A DNA stretch of 64,000 bases. Origin: Pseudomonas sp. PDM14. Its GTDB lineage: Bacteria; Pseudomonadota; Gammaproteobacteria; Pseudomonadales; Pseudomonadaceae. Position numbers and translations under genes: made by a program. The notes under the pieces were generated by a model, which was not told the origin of the DNA, did no database searches, and saw nothing but the letters and a program-made list of their open reading frames with translations. The stretch lies in contig NZ_JACVAQ010000001.1 of NCBI RefSeq assembly GCF_014851905.1, positions 682,001 through 746,000 of the forward strand, given 5' to 3'. Positions 26,400-35,600 of this stretch are shown in pieces. The first letter of the stretch is position 1, and the number at the start of each line of letters is the position of its first letter.

Positions 26400-27320
26400 A
26401 TGTGGTTCCGCAACCTGCTCGTCTACCGCCTCACCCAGGATCTGCCCTTCGATGCCGAGGCACTTGAGACGGCACTCGCCACCAAACTGGCTCGTTCCTG
26501 CGCCAGCCAGGAACTGACCACTTACGGCTTCATTCCACCCTTCGGCAAAGGCGCCGACGCGCCCTTGGTTCACGTCAGCGGAGACTTCCTGCTGGTGGCC
26601 GCACGCAAGGAAGAACGCATTCTGCCCGGCAGCGTGGTACGCGATGCCCTGAAGGAAAAGGTCGACGAGATCGAAGCCGAGCAGATGCGCAAGGTCTACA
26701 AGAAGGAGCGCGACCAGCTCAAGGATGAAATCGTCCAGGCCTTCCTGCCGCGCGCCTTCGTGCGTCGCTCTGCCACCTTCGCCGCCATCGCGCCGAAACT
26801 CGGCCTGATTCTGGTCGACTCGGCCAGCGCCAAGCGTGCCGAGGACCTGCTGTCGACCCTGCGCGAAGTGCTCGGCTCGCTGCCGGTGCGCCCACTGACC
26901 GTGAAGATGGCGCCGACCGCGACCATGACCGACTGGGTCAAGTCGCAGAAAGCCGCGGCCGACTTCTTCGTGCTCGACGAATGCGAGCTGCGCGACACCG
27001 CCGAAGACGGTGGCGTGGTGCGCTGCAAGCGTCAGGACCTGACCAGCGAGGAAATCCAGCTGCACCTGTCCACCGGCAAGCTGGTCACCCAGCTGTCGCT
27101 GGCCTGGCAGGACAAGCTGTCGTTCATGCTCGACGACAAGCTAGTGGTCAAGCGCCTGCGCTTCGAGGACCTGCTGCAGGACCAGGCCGCTCAGGATGGC
27201 GGTGAAGACGCCCTCGGCCAGCTCGATGCCAGCTTCATGCTGATGATGCTGACCTTCAGCGACTTTCTGCCGGCACTGTTCGAGGCGCTCGGCGGCGAAG
27301 ATATTCCGCAGGCCATCTGA
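26400..27320 (+). CDS. rdgC: Recombination-associated protein RdgC
   Basis: A 306-residue protein starting [11 protein letters not shown], the invariant RdgC N-terminus, with [17 protein letters not shown] in the first quarter and [15 protein letters not shown] toward the C-terminus. RdgC forms a ring-shaped dimer that binds double-stranded DNA without sequence preference and limits RecA access. Length is typical (about 300). Own promoter candidate upstream; the downstream gene has its own riboswitch-controlled leader, so rdgC is probably monocistronic. Confidence 0.97.
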   Translation: MWFRNLLVYRLTQDLPFDAEALETALATKLARSCASQELTTYGFIPPFGKGADAPLVHVSGDFLLVAARKEERILPGSVVRDALKEKVDEIEAEQMRKVYKKERDQLKDEIVQAFLPRAFVRRSATFAAIAPKLGLILVDSASAKRAEDLLSTLREVLGSLPVRPLTVKMAPTATMTDWVKSQKAAADFFVLDECELRDTAEDGGVVRCKRQDLTSEEIQLHLSTGKLVTQLSLAWQDKLSFMLDDKLVVKRLRFEDLLQDQAAQDGGEDALGQLDASFMLMMLTFSDFLPALFEALGGEDIPQAI

Positions 27321-27407
27321 CCTTTCGGACAACTTCGGCAATACTTGCCCGAGCGCGCTCGTCCCATCGAGTTGCCTCGGGCCAGTCGCTGTGAAGAATA
27401 TCGCTCA

Positions 27408-27459
27408 GGCAAGGACGACCTTGCCACTCTGCCTAGAGTGATCACCCCGGGACGGCCCG
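27408..27459 (+). promoter_or_regulatory. Guanidine-II (mini-ykkC) riboswitch
   Basis: Two hairpins with ACGR loops, the hallmark of the class: GGCAAGG-ACGA-CCTTGCC (27408-27425, 7-bp stem) and CGGG-ACGG-CCCG (27448-27459), 22 bases apart. They lie 28 bases before an SMR exporter gene. A further ACCT-GG-AGGT pairing (27475-27484 region) could mask the GGAGG ribosome binding site. In this class guanidine binding promotes loop-loop dimerisation and frees the ribosome binding site. The stem pairing and loop identity are seen directly; the ligand response is from the known class. Confidence 0.88.
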
Positions 27460-27487
27460 CCTGCATTGCGGTTACCTGGAGGTCACC

Positions 27488-27802
27488 ATGTCCTGGCTCA
27501 TTCTGTTTCTCGCCGGCCTGTTCGAAGTCGGCTGGGCCGTCGGCCTGAAATACACCGACGGCTTCACTCGCCCCATCCCTACCCTGCTTACCGTTGGCGC
27601 CATGGTCATCAGCCTGGGCCTGCTCGGCCTGGCGATGAAGGAGCTGCCACTGGGCACCGCCTACGCGATCTGGACTGGTGTCGGTGCAGTGGGCACGGTG
27701 ATCGCCGGGATCATCCTGTTCGGCGAATCCATGGCGCTGGTGCGCCTGCTCAGCGTCGGCCTGATCGTCACCGGGCTGCTCGGCCTCAAGCTCAGCCATT
27801 GA
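27488..27802 (+). CDS. sugE: SMR family guanidinium exporter (Gdx/SugE)
   Basis: A 104-residue protein with four membrane helices and the SMR signature: essential glutamate E13 in [14 protein letters not shown], and [23 protein letters not shown] split at about residues 50-72. It belongs to the SugE/Gdx branch rather than the multidrug EmrE branch. Gdx exports guanidinium in exchange for protons as an antiparallel dimer. The guanidine-II riboswitch directly upstream supports this substrate. A strong terminator follows. Confidence 0.95.
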   Translation: MSWLILFLAGLFEVGWAVGLKYTDGFTRPIPTLLTVGAMVISLGLLGLAMKELPLGTAYAIWTGVGAVGTVIAGIILFGESMALVRLLSVGLIVTGLLGLKLSH

Positions 27803-27829
27803 GCGTTCGCTACCAAGCCGCCGGAAATA

Positions 27830-27855
27830 AAAAGCCCGCCAATCGGCGGGCTTTT
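27830..27855. terminator. Bidirectional intrinsic terminator
   Basis: AAAAGCCCGCC-AATC-GGCGGGCTTTT is a perfect 11-bp stem with A- and T-runs on either side. It serves the convergent sugE and MFS-acyltransferase genes. Confidence 0.95.
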
Positions 27856-27870
27856 CTGTTCCGGCAACAC

Positions 27871-29745
27871 TTAGCGCACGTCGCCCCGCAGCAGGCTGAC
27901 CTGCTCCTGCAGCACCAGCCGGCCGGTATCCGCCGGCAACGGCTGGCCGACCACGAGGGTGATGCGCGACCAGAAGCGCCGGAATAGCCCCTTGTGCGGG
28001 TCGCGGCTGAAGAAACTGCCCCACAGGCCCTGCAGCGCCATGGGGATCACCGGCACCGGGTTGGCGCTGAGGATGCGCTCCACGCCGGCTTTGAACTCGT
28101 CGATCTCGCCGCTGGTGGTCAGTTTGCCCTCGGGGAAGATGCACACCACTTCGCCGTCCGCCAGGTACCGGGCGATGCGCGCGAAGGCCTGCTCGAACAC
28201 TTCCGGGTCCTCGCTGCGTCCGGCAATCGGCACGGTGCCGGCGGTGCGGAAGATGAAGTTGAGCACCGGCAGTCGGTAGATCTTGTAGTACATGACGAAA
28301 CGGATCGGCCGGCGCACGGCCCCGCCGATCAACAACGCGTCGACGAACGACACGTGGTTGCACACCAGCACGGCGGCGCCCTCGTCGGGGATCGCCTCCA
28401 GCCCCTCGTGGCGCACCCGGTACAGCGTGTGGCCGAGCAGCCAGATGAGGAAGCGCATGGTGAATTCGGGGACGATCTTGAAGATGTAGGTGTTCACCGC
28501 GATGTTCATCAGCGAAACCACCAGGAACAGCTCGGGGATCGAAATCCCGGCGACGTTCAACAGCAGCATCGCCACCAGTGCCGAGACCACCATGAACAGC
28601 GCGTTGAGAATGTTGTTGGCGGCGATCACCCGCGCGCGCTCGTTCTCCACCGTGCGCGACTGGATCAGCGCGTACAGCGGTACGATGTACAGGCCGCCGA
28701 ACACGCCGATGCCGAAGATATCGAGCAGCAGCCACCAGGCCTGGCCCTGACCGAGCAGAGTCAGCCAGGTGTAGGGCTCGGCCGCTGCCGGGAAATCGCC
28801 GCTGTGCCACCAGAGCAGGATGCCGAACACGGTCATGCCAATGGAGCCGAACGGCACCAGGCCGATCTCTACCTTGCGCCCGGACAGGCGCTCGCAGAGC
28901 ACCGAGCCGAGGGCGATGCCCACCGAGAACACGGTGAGGATCAGGGTGATCACGCTCTTGTCGCCGTGCAGCAGCTCCTTGGCGAAGGCCGGGATCTGCG
29001 CCAGGTAGATCGAGCCGAGGAACCAGAACCACGAATTGCCGAGCAGTGAACGCGACACCGCCGGGCGCTGACCCAGGCCGAGGCGCACGGTGGCCCAGGT
29101 CTGGCGGAAGATGTTCCAGTCCAGCGCCAGTTCCGGCATCGCCGCGCGGGCGCGGGGGATGTTGCGGCTGGCCAGATAACCGAGCACGGCGACCAGCACG
29201 ATGACCGTCGACACCAGACCGGCGGAATGGCTGCCGGACATGATCAGCCCGGCACCGATGGTGCCGGCGAGGATGGCGAGGAAGGTGCCCATCTCCACCA
29301 ACGCGTTGCCACCGACCAGCTCGTCTTCACGCAGGGTCGCCGGCAGGATCGAATACTTCACCGGGCCAAAGAGCGCCGAGTGGGTGCCCATGCCGAACAG
29401 GGCGAGCAGCAGCAGCGGCAGGCTGTCGAGATAGAAGCCGGCGGCACCGACCAGCATGATCACGATTTCCGCCAGTTTGATCGCGCGGATCAGCGCGTCC
29501 TTGGCGAACTTCTCGCCGAACTGGCCGCCGAGGGCCGAGAACAGGAAGAACGGCAGGATGAACAGCATGTGGCAGAAGTTCACCATCAGGTTGCCCTGCT
29601 CCGCGTTCAGCGCCAGGCCGAACAGCACGACGAGGATCAGGCCCTGCTTGAACACGTTGTCGTTAAAGGCGCCGAGCAGCTGCGTGATGAAAAACGGCAG
29701 GAAGCGCCGGGTGCGCAGCAAGGCGAATTGCGAGTGTTGGGTCAT
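27871..29745 (-). CDS. MFS transporter fused to PlsC acyltransferase (LplT-Aas-like)
   Basis: A 624-residue inner-membrane protein. Residues about 10-410 form a 12-helix major facilitator of the LplT type (LLGAFNDNVFKQGLILVV near the start); residues about 430-620 are a PlsC/LpxL-type acyltransferase with NHVSFVDALLIGG (H-X4-D), a conserved RSEDPEVFEQA region and FPEGKLTTSGEIDEFK. In enterics LplT flips lysophospholipids inward and Aas reacylates them; the fusion couples the two steps. The Aas AMP-ligase domain is absent here, so the acyl donor is probably acyl-ACP or acyl-CoA. The start at 29745 is tentative. Confidence 0.9.
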   Translation of the reverse strand: MTQHSQFALLRTRRFLPFFITQLLGAFNDNVFKQGLILVVLFGLALNAEQGNLMVNFCHMLFILPFFLFSALGGQFGEKFAKDALIRAIKLAEIVIMLVGAAGFYLDSLPLLLLALFGMGTHSALFGPVKYSILPATLREDELVGGNALVEMGTFLAILAGTIGAGLIMSGSHSAGLVSTVIVLVAVLGYLASRNIPRARAAMPELALDWNIFRQTWATVRLGLGQRPAVSRSLLGNSWFWFLGSIYLAQIPAFAKELLHGDKSVITLILTVFSVGIALGSVLCERLSGRKVEIGLVPFGSIGMTVFGILLWWHSGDFPAAAEPYTWLTLLGQGQAWWLLLDIFGIGVFGGLYIVPLYALIQSRTVENERARVIAANNILNALFMVVSALVAMLLLNVAGISIPELFLVVSLMNIAVNTYIFKIVPEFTMRFLIWLLGHTLYRVRHEGLEAIPDEGAAVLVCNHVSFVDALLIGGAVRRPIRFVMYYKIYRLPVLNFIFRTAGTVPIAGRSEDPEVFEQAFARIARYLADGEVVCIFPEGKLTTSGEIDEFKAGVERILSANPVPVIPMALQGLWGSFFSRDPHKGLFRRFWSRITLVVGQPLPADTGRLVLQEQVSLLRGDVR

Positions 29746-29880
29746 CGTCCATGTACCTGGAGGCAGCGGTGAAGTGGCCGGATCGTGGCCGCTAACGCAT
29801 TGGATCGCAAGACGCCGGCAAAAGCCACAGTGCGCCCGCGAGCCCGGCGTGCGCGCCAGGCACGATAGCCGGCAACGCTC

Positions 29881-30210
29881 CTACAGCGGCAGTTGACCGA
29901 ACGCCCAGCGCATCACGAAGAACACCAGCAGGCCGCCACCGATGGTCGCCAGCAGGTGACGGGTGAGCGCCGCGATGGCGATGGCCGCCAGCCCTGCCAG
30001 CAGGTAGGCGTTGTCCAGCGCGAGGGCGAAGTGCTGGCCGTCAGGCAGGAGCATGCCGGGCACGACGATGGCGGTGAGCACCGCGGTCGGCACGTAATGC
30101 AAACCCTGGCGTACCAGCGGCGGGAAGCGCAGGTCGGGAAAGGCGAACAGGCTGTAACGGATCGAAAAGGTGATCGCCAGCATGCCGAGAATCAGCCACC
30201 AGTTTTCCAT
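29881..30210 (-). CDS. azlD: AzlD family branched-chain amino acid exporter subunit
   Basis: A 109-residue membrane protein with about four helices. It starts at the ATG overlapping the AzlC stop (TGATG), with MENWWLILGMLAITFSIRY, then RQGLHYVPTAVLTAIVVPGML, characteristic of AzlD. AzlC and AzlD together form a transporter that exports branched-chain amino acids or related compounds. No Lrp-type regulator is adjacent; an AraC-type gene on the same strand lies just upstream of azlC. Confidence 0.92.
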   Translation of the reverse strand: MENWWLILGMLAITFSIRYSLFAFPDLRFPPLVRQGLHYVPTAVLTAIVVPGMLLPDGQHFALALDNAYLLAGLAAIAIAALTRHLLATIGGGLLVFFVMRWAFGQLPL

Positions 30211-30920
30211 CACGCGACCTCCTCGACGACCAGGCCCAGGCGCCGCTCCAGCAGCACGCCGACGACGATGCCACTGAACGCCGCCGCCATCAGCCCGAGC
30301 TTGTAGGGCAAGGCGTGGCAGGCCAGCGCTACCGCTGCAGCGACCAGCGCCGCCGCCACCTGCGGGCGATTGCGCAGCATCGGTACGACGATGCCGATGA
30401 AGGTCGCCAGCATGGCGAAGTCCAGGCCCCAGGCGGCGATGTTCGGTACGGTCTGGCCGAACACCAGGCCGATCAATGTGCACAACTGCCAGTTGACGTA
30501 CATCGCCAGCGCCGCACCGAAGAAGTACCAGTGCTTGTACGGCGACTCGTCCAGCTCGGCGTAGCGGGGCTGAACCACGGCGAAGGCCTCGTCGGTCAAC
30601 CAGAACGCCAGCGGCATGCGCCAGCGTTTGGGCAGGTGGCGCACGAAGGGCTGCAGGCTGGCGCTGTACAGCGCGTGCCGCAAGTTGACGACGAAGGTGG
30701 TGAGCAGCACCACGGCCAGGGTCGCGCCGCCGCCGAGCAGGCTGATGGCGATGAACTGCGCCGAGCCGGCGAACACCAGCAGCGACATGCCGATGGTTTG
30801 CCAGGGCGTGAGCCCGGCCGCACCGGCCAGGCTGCCGAAGATGATGCCGAACGGCATGGCACCGAGCAGCATCGGCAGCATGTCGCGTACGGCCTGCAGG
30901 AATTCGTGTTGACGGGACAT
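30210..30920 (-). CDS. azlC: AzlC family branched-chain amino acid permease
   Basis: A 236-residue membrane protein with about six to seven helices. AzlC landmarks: MLPMLLGAMPFGIIFGSLAGAAGL near the N-terminus, SLLVFAGSAQFIAISLLGGGA, and VVNLRHALYSASLQPF followed by FWLTDEAFAV. It forms a two-gene unit with azlD. Some family members detoxify azaleucine by export; the natural substrate here is inferred. Confidence 0.94.
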   Translation of the reverse strand: MSRQHEFLQAVRDMLPMLLGAMPFGIIFGSLAGAAGLTPWQTIGMSLLVFAGSAQFIAISLLGGGATLAVVLLTTFVVNLRHALYSASLQPFVRHLPKRWRMPLAFWLTDEAFAVVQPRYAELDESPYKHWYFFGAALAMYVNWQLCTLIGLVFGQTVPNIAAWGLDFAMLATFIGIVVPMLRNRPQVAAALVAAAVALACHALPYKLGLMAAAFSGIVVGVLLERRLGLVVEEVA

Positions 30921-30993
30921 GGCGCCTCCTTGAACCGCGAAGGCTAGCTGCTGGCAGGCATGGAGTCTTGAACGATATTGCTCTCGGGCCCGA

Positions 30994-31821
30994 TCAGCCG
31001 AGGCAGGCCTTGCGGTATTCGCCAGGGCCGACGCCGTAGGTCTGCTTGAACTGCCGGGTCAGGTGGCTCTGATCGGCGAAGCCCAGCTGCATGGCCACCG
31101 CCAGCGGCGCGCAGCCGCTCTTGAGCAGCGCGCGCGCCTGCTCCAGACGTCGCTGGCGCAGCCAGGCATGCGGCGGCAGGCCGGTGGCGCGGCGGAACAC
31201 GCGGGCGAAGTGGAACGGCGACAACTCGACCGCGGCCGCCAGCTGCTCCAGCGACGGCGGCTCGGCCAGCTGGCTGCCGAGCAACTCCTTGGCCCGTGCC
31301 ACTGCCTGCGGCTCGCGCCCGGGCGTGGCCGGCAAGGGAATGCGCGCGTGGCGCTGGAACAGCAGCAGGATCGCCTCGCGCCAGGCGGTCTGCTGCTGCA
31401 GGGCACTGGCACCGCCATCGAGCAGGCGGTGCAGGTCGCCGAAGGCGCGGTGCAGCTGCGGGTCCTGCAGCACGCTGACGGCGAACGACGGCATACCCCC
31501 GCTACCCAGGCCGAGCTCATCGAGCACACCGCCGACCCGCGCGTTGTCCGGGTAGAAGGCGCGATAGCGCCAGCCCTCTTCGTGCGCCTTGGAACCGGTG
31601 TGCAGTTCGTCCGGGTTGATCAGCACCATGCTGCCGACCGGCGCCAGGTGGTCGCTGCCGCGGTGGCGAAAGCGCTGCGCGCCGTGTTCGATCACGGTGA
31701 AGACGAAGCCTTCATGCACATGCGGGGCGAAGCGCTGCTCTATATAGCGCGCGTGCAGCAGCTCGACGCCACTGAGGGCGTCGGCCTGCCAGAAACGGGT
31801 CTGCTCGCGCGGGGCCGGCAT
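30994..31821 (-). CDS. AraC family transcriptional regulator
   Basis: A 275-residue protein with an N-terminal AraC-binding cupin (about 1-150; HVHEGFVFTVIEHGAQRFRHRG, then INPDELHTG) and two helix-turn-helix units (about 175-272; SLEQLAAAVELSPFHFARVFR, PLAVAMQLGFADQSHLTRQFK). I take the ATG at 31821 because residues before it are low-complexity shadow sequence. It probably controls azlCD immediately downstream on the same strand, or the GNAT gene upstream. The inducer is unknown. Confidence 0.9.
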   Translation of the reverse strand: MPAPREQTRFWQADALSGVELLHARYIEQRFAPHVHEGFVFTVIEHGAQRFRHRGSDHLAPVGSMVLINPDELHTGSKAHEEGWRYRAFYPDNARVGGVLDELGLGSGGMPSFAVSVLQDPQLHRAFGDLHRLLDGGASALQQQTAWREAILLLFQRHARIPLPATPGREPQAVARAKELLGSQLAEPPSLEQLAAAVELSPFHFARVFRRATGLPPHAWLRQRRLEQARALLKSGCAPLAVAMQLGFADQSHLTRQFKQTYGVGPGEYRKACLG

Positions 31822-31826
31822 GACAC

Positions 31827-32396
31827 TCAGGCGCCGAAACGCGCTTCGAGCTGCTGTTTGACCTGGGGCCACTCGCTGTCGGTGATGCTGAACATCACCG
31901 TGCCGTCGAGGCGGCCATCGGCCAGGCGCCGGTGGTTGCGCAGCTCGCCCTCGCGCACCGCGCCGAGCTTGGCGATGGCCGCCTGTGAGCGCAGGTTGCT
32001 GGTGGCGGTCTTCAGCTGCACGCGCACCAGTTGCCACTCTTCGAAGGCATGCCGCAGCAACAGGTACTTGATCATGCTGTTCAGGCCGCTGCCGTGCTGG
32101 CGGCTGTCGAGCCAGGTGTAGCCGATTTCCGCCGCCGGCAGGCTGGCGTTGAAATCGAAGAAGCGCGTGGTGCCGACCAGTTCGCCGGCCAGGCGGATGG
32201 CAAAGACCACAGCGGTTTCCGCGCGATGGTCGGCCAGTGCACTGCGGTACCAGTCCGGGCGGGTGGTGCCGCTCATGTACTGCTGGGATTCACGGTTGGC
32301 CTCGGCCAGTTCGAGCAGCGGCGGCAGATCGGCATCGCTCAGCGGGTCAAGGCGCAAGGCGCCCTGCTGCAGCGCGACGGGTTGGGGTTTGAACAT
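31827..32396 (-). CDS. GNAT family N-acetyltransferase (RimJ/RimL-like)
   Basis: A 189-residue acetyltransferase with the RimJ/RimL-type core: LRLDPLSDADLPPLLELA, VGTTRFFDFNASLPAAEIGYTWL, the acetyl-CoA region HGSGLNSMIKYLLLRHAFE (Q/RxxGxG-like, imperfect) and TSNLRSQAAIAKLGAVREGELRNH. The start at 32396 has a GGAG eight bases upstream. It likely acetylates an amino group on a small molecule or protein. Five bases separate it from the AraC gene, so they are co-transcribed. Confidence 0.9.
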   Translation of the reverse strand: MFKPQPVALQQGALRLDPLSDADLPPLLELAEANRESQQYMSGTTRPDWYRSALADHRAETAVVFAIRLAGELVGTTRFFDFNASLPAAEIGYTWLDSRQHGSGLNSMIKYLLLRHAFEEWQLVRVQLKTATSNLRSQAAIAKLGAVREGELRNHRRLADGRLDGTVMFSITDSEWPQVKQQLEARFGA

Positions 32397-32633
32397 GAAG
32401 TAACTCCGGTGCAACGATCACGGTCGGTGAGGCGAGGTCTGTTGACGCATCGCCACGACCGCCACGGCGAATGCCCACAGACCCTAACAGGGCGCCTGTC
32501 ACGGCTCAAGGCGATTGCGACCATCGTCTGCCTGACGACGGGCCTGCCACATGCGAGACTGACAGCATCAACCGAACCTGGTTCGGTACGGCTTTGCCGG
32601 GCGCTGCCCGGCTTCTCGTTTTGCGGAGTCTGC

Positions 32634-35600
32634 ATGTCGCTGTCCAGCGGGTTGATCGCCCTGGTCGCCCTGGTCTACATGGCCATCCTGTTCGCCATCG
32701 CCTTCTATGGCGACCGTCGCCGCGCGCCGCTGTCGCCGCGCGTGCGTGCCTGGGTCTACAGCCTGTCGCTGGCGGTGTACTGCACCAGCTGGACGTTCTT
32801 CGGCGCGGTCGGCCAGTCTGCCGGCCAGCTTTGGTCGTTCCTGCCGATCTACCTCGGGCCGATCCTCCTGCTGCTGTTCGCGCCCTGGGTGCTGCAGAAG
32901 ATGGTGATGATCAGCAAGCAGGAAAACATCACCTCGATCGCCGACTTCATCGCCGCGCGCTACGGCAAGTCGCAGTCGCTGGCGGTGGTGGTGGCGCTGA
33001 TCTGCCTGGTCGGCGTGCTGCCCTACATCGCCCTGCAGCTCAAGGGCATCGTGCTCGGCGTCAACCTGCTGATCGGCAGCACGCCCAGCGCCACCCGCGC
33101 CCAGGACACCGCGCTGATCGTCTCGCTGGTGCTGGCGCTGTTCACCATTCTGTTCGGCACGCGCAACCTGGATGTCACCGAGCACCACCGCGGCATGGTG
33201 CTGGCCATCGCCTTCGAATCGCTGGTCAAGCTGCTGGCGTTCATCGCGGTTGGCGTGTTCGTCACCTGGGGCCTGTTCGACGGTTTCGGCGACCTGCGCC
33301 AGCAGGCCCTGCAGGCGCCCGCGCTGAAGGATTTCTGGGCGGAAACGGTGAACTGGCCGGCGATGCTGGTGCAGACCGGCCTGGCCATGGCCGCCATCGT
33401 CTGCCTGCCGCGGCAGTTCCACGTCAGCGTGGTGGAGAACATCGAACCCAAGGACCTGCGCCAGGCGCGCTGGGTGTTCCCGGTTTATCTGCTGCTGGCC
33501 GCACTGTTCGTCGTGCCCATCGCCCTCGCCGGCCAGCTGTTGCTGCCTGCTGGCGTGCAGCCTGACTCCTTCGTCATCAGCCTGCCGCTGGCCGAAGCGC
33601 ATCCGACGCTGGCCCTGCTGGCCTTCATCGGCGGTGCCTCGGCGGCCACCGGCATGGTCATCGTCGAGGCCGTGGCGCTGTCGACGATGATCTCCAACGA
33701 CATGCTGCTGCCGGTGCTGCTGCGGCGCAAAAGCACCGAGCGCCCGTTCGAGGCCTTCCGCCACTGGATGCTCAGCGCGCGCCGCGTGAGCATCGTCGCC
33801 ATCCTGCTGCTGGCCTACGTCTGCTACCGCCTGCTGGGCACCAACGCCAGCCTGGCGACCATCGGCCAGCTGTCGTTCGCCGCCATCGGCCAACTGGCAC
33901 CGGCGATGTTCGGTGCGCTGATGTGGAAACAGGCCAACCGCCGTGGCGTGTTCGCCGGCCTCGCCGCCGGCTGCGCACTGTGGTTCTACACCCTGGTGCT
34001 GCCACTGGTGGCCGGTGGTCTGCGCTGGTCGCTGGACAGCTTCCCGCTGCTGCCGGAGCTGCTCTATTACCCGGTCGGCATCGAGATCGACCCGCTGACC
34101 CGCGGCGTGCTGCTGTCGCTGTTCGGCAACTTCCTGCTGTTCGCCTGGGTCTCTTGGTTCTCCCGCACCCGCGTCTCCGAGCACTGGCAGGCCGGGCGCT
34201 TCATCGGCCAGGAACTCATGGCCGCGCCGGGCAACCGCAACCCGCTGGCGGTGCAGATCGCCGACCTGATGGAGCTGGCGGCGCGCTTCGTCGGCGAAGA
34301 ACGCGCACGGCAGAGTTTCGTGCGCTTTTCCTACCAGCAGGACAAGCCCTTCAACCCCGACCAGAACGCCGACAACGAGTGGATCGCCCACACCGAGCGG
34401 CTGCTCGCCGGTGTGCTCGGCGCCTCGTCGACCCGCGCCGTGGTGCGCGCCGCCATCGAAGGCCGCGACATGCAGGTCGAGGACGTGGTGCGCATCGTCG
34501 ACGAAGCCAGTGAGGTGCTGCAGTTCAACCGTGCCCTGCTGCAAGGCGCGATCGAGAACATCACCCAGGGCATCAGCGTGGTCGACCAGTCGCTGCGCCT
34601 GGTGGCCTGGAACCACCGCTACCTGGAACTGTTCGGCTACCCCGAAGGACTGATCGGCGTCGGCCGGCCGATTGCCGACATCATCCGCTACAACGCCGAA
34701 CGCGGCCTGTGCGGCCCCGGCGATGTCGACGGCCACGTGGCCAAGCGCCTGTACTGGATGCGCCAAGGCAAGCAGCACACCTCCGAACGGCTGTTCCCCA
34801 ACGGCCGGGTCATCGAGCTGATCGGCAACCCCATGCCGGGCGGCGGCTTCGTCATGAGTTTCACCGACATCACCGCGTTCCGCGAAGCCGAGCAGGCGCT
34901 CAAGGATGCCAATGAAGGCCTGGAACAGCGGGTCGACGAGCGCACCCGCGAGCTGTCGCAACTGAACCAGGCGCTGGGCGATGCCAAGGCCACTTCGGAG
35001 GCCGCCAACCAGTCGAAGACGCGCTTCCTCGCCGCCGTCAGCCACGACCTGATGCAGCCACTGAACGCCGCGCGGCTGTTCTCCGCCGCCCTCTCCCACC
35101 AGCAGGAAGCGCTGCCGCGCGAAGCCCAGGAACTGGTGCGCCACCTGGACAGCTCGCTGCGTTCGGCCGAAGACCTGATCACCGACCTGCTCGACATCTC
35201 GCGCCTGGAGAATGGCCGCATCACCCCGGACCTCAGCGGCTTTGCGCTGGGCAGCTTCTTCGAAACCCTGGGTGCCGAGTTCAAGGTGCTGGCCCTGGAG
35301 CAGCGCGTCGACTTCCACCTGCGCTCGAGCAAGCTGCGCATCGAAAGCGACCCTAAGCTACTGCGCCGCGTGCTGCAGAACTTCCTCACCAACGCCTTCC
35401 GCTACGCCAAGGGCCGCGTGCTGCTCGGCGTGCGCCGTGAAGGCCAGCACCTGCGCCTGGAAGTCTGGGACCGCGGCCCCGGCATTCCCGAGGACAAGCG
35501 CAAGGTGATCTTCGAAGAGTTCAAGCGCCTGGACAGCCATCAGACCCGCGCCGAAAAAGGCCTGGGCCTGGGCCTGGCGATTGCCGACGGCCTCTGCCGG

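Noticed and set aside
32568..35318. 916-codon open frame antisense to the hybrid kinase gene
   Set aside because: Composition is His/Gln/Asp-repeat-like, typical of antisense frames in GC-rich genes; the plus frame holds complete SSS, PAS, kinase and receiver domains.
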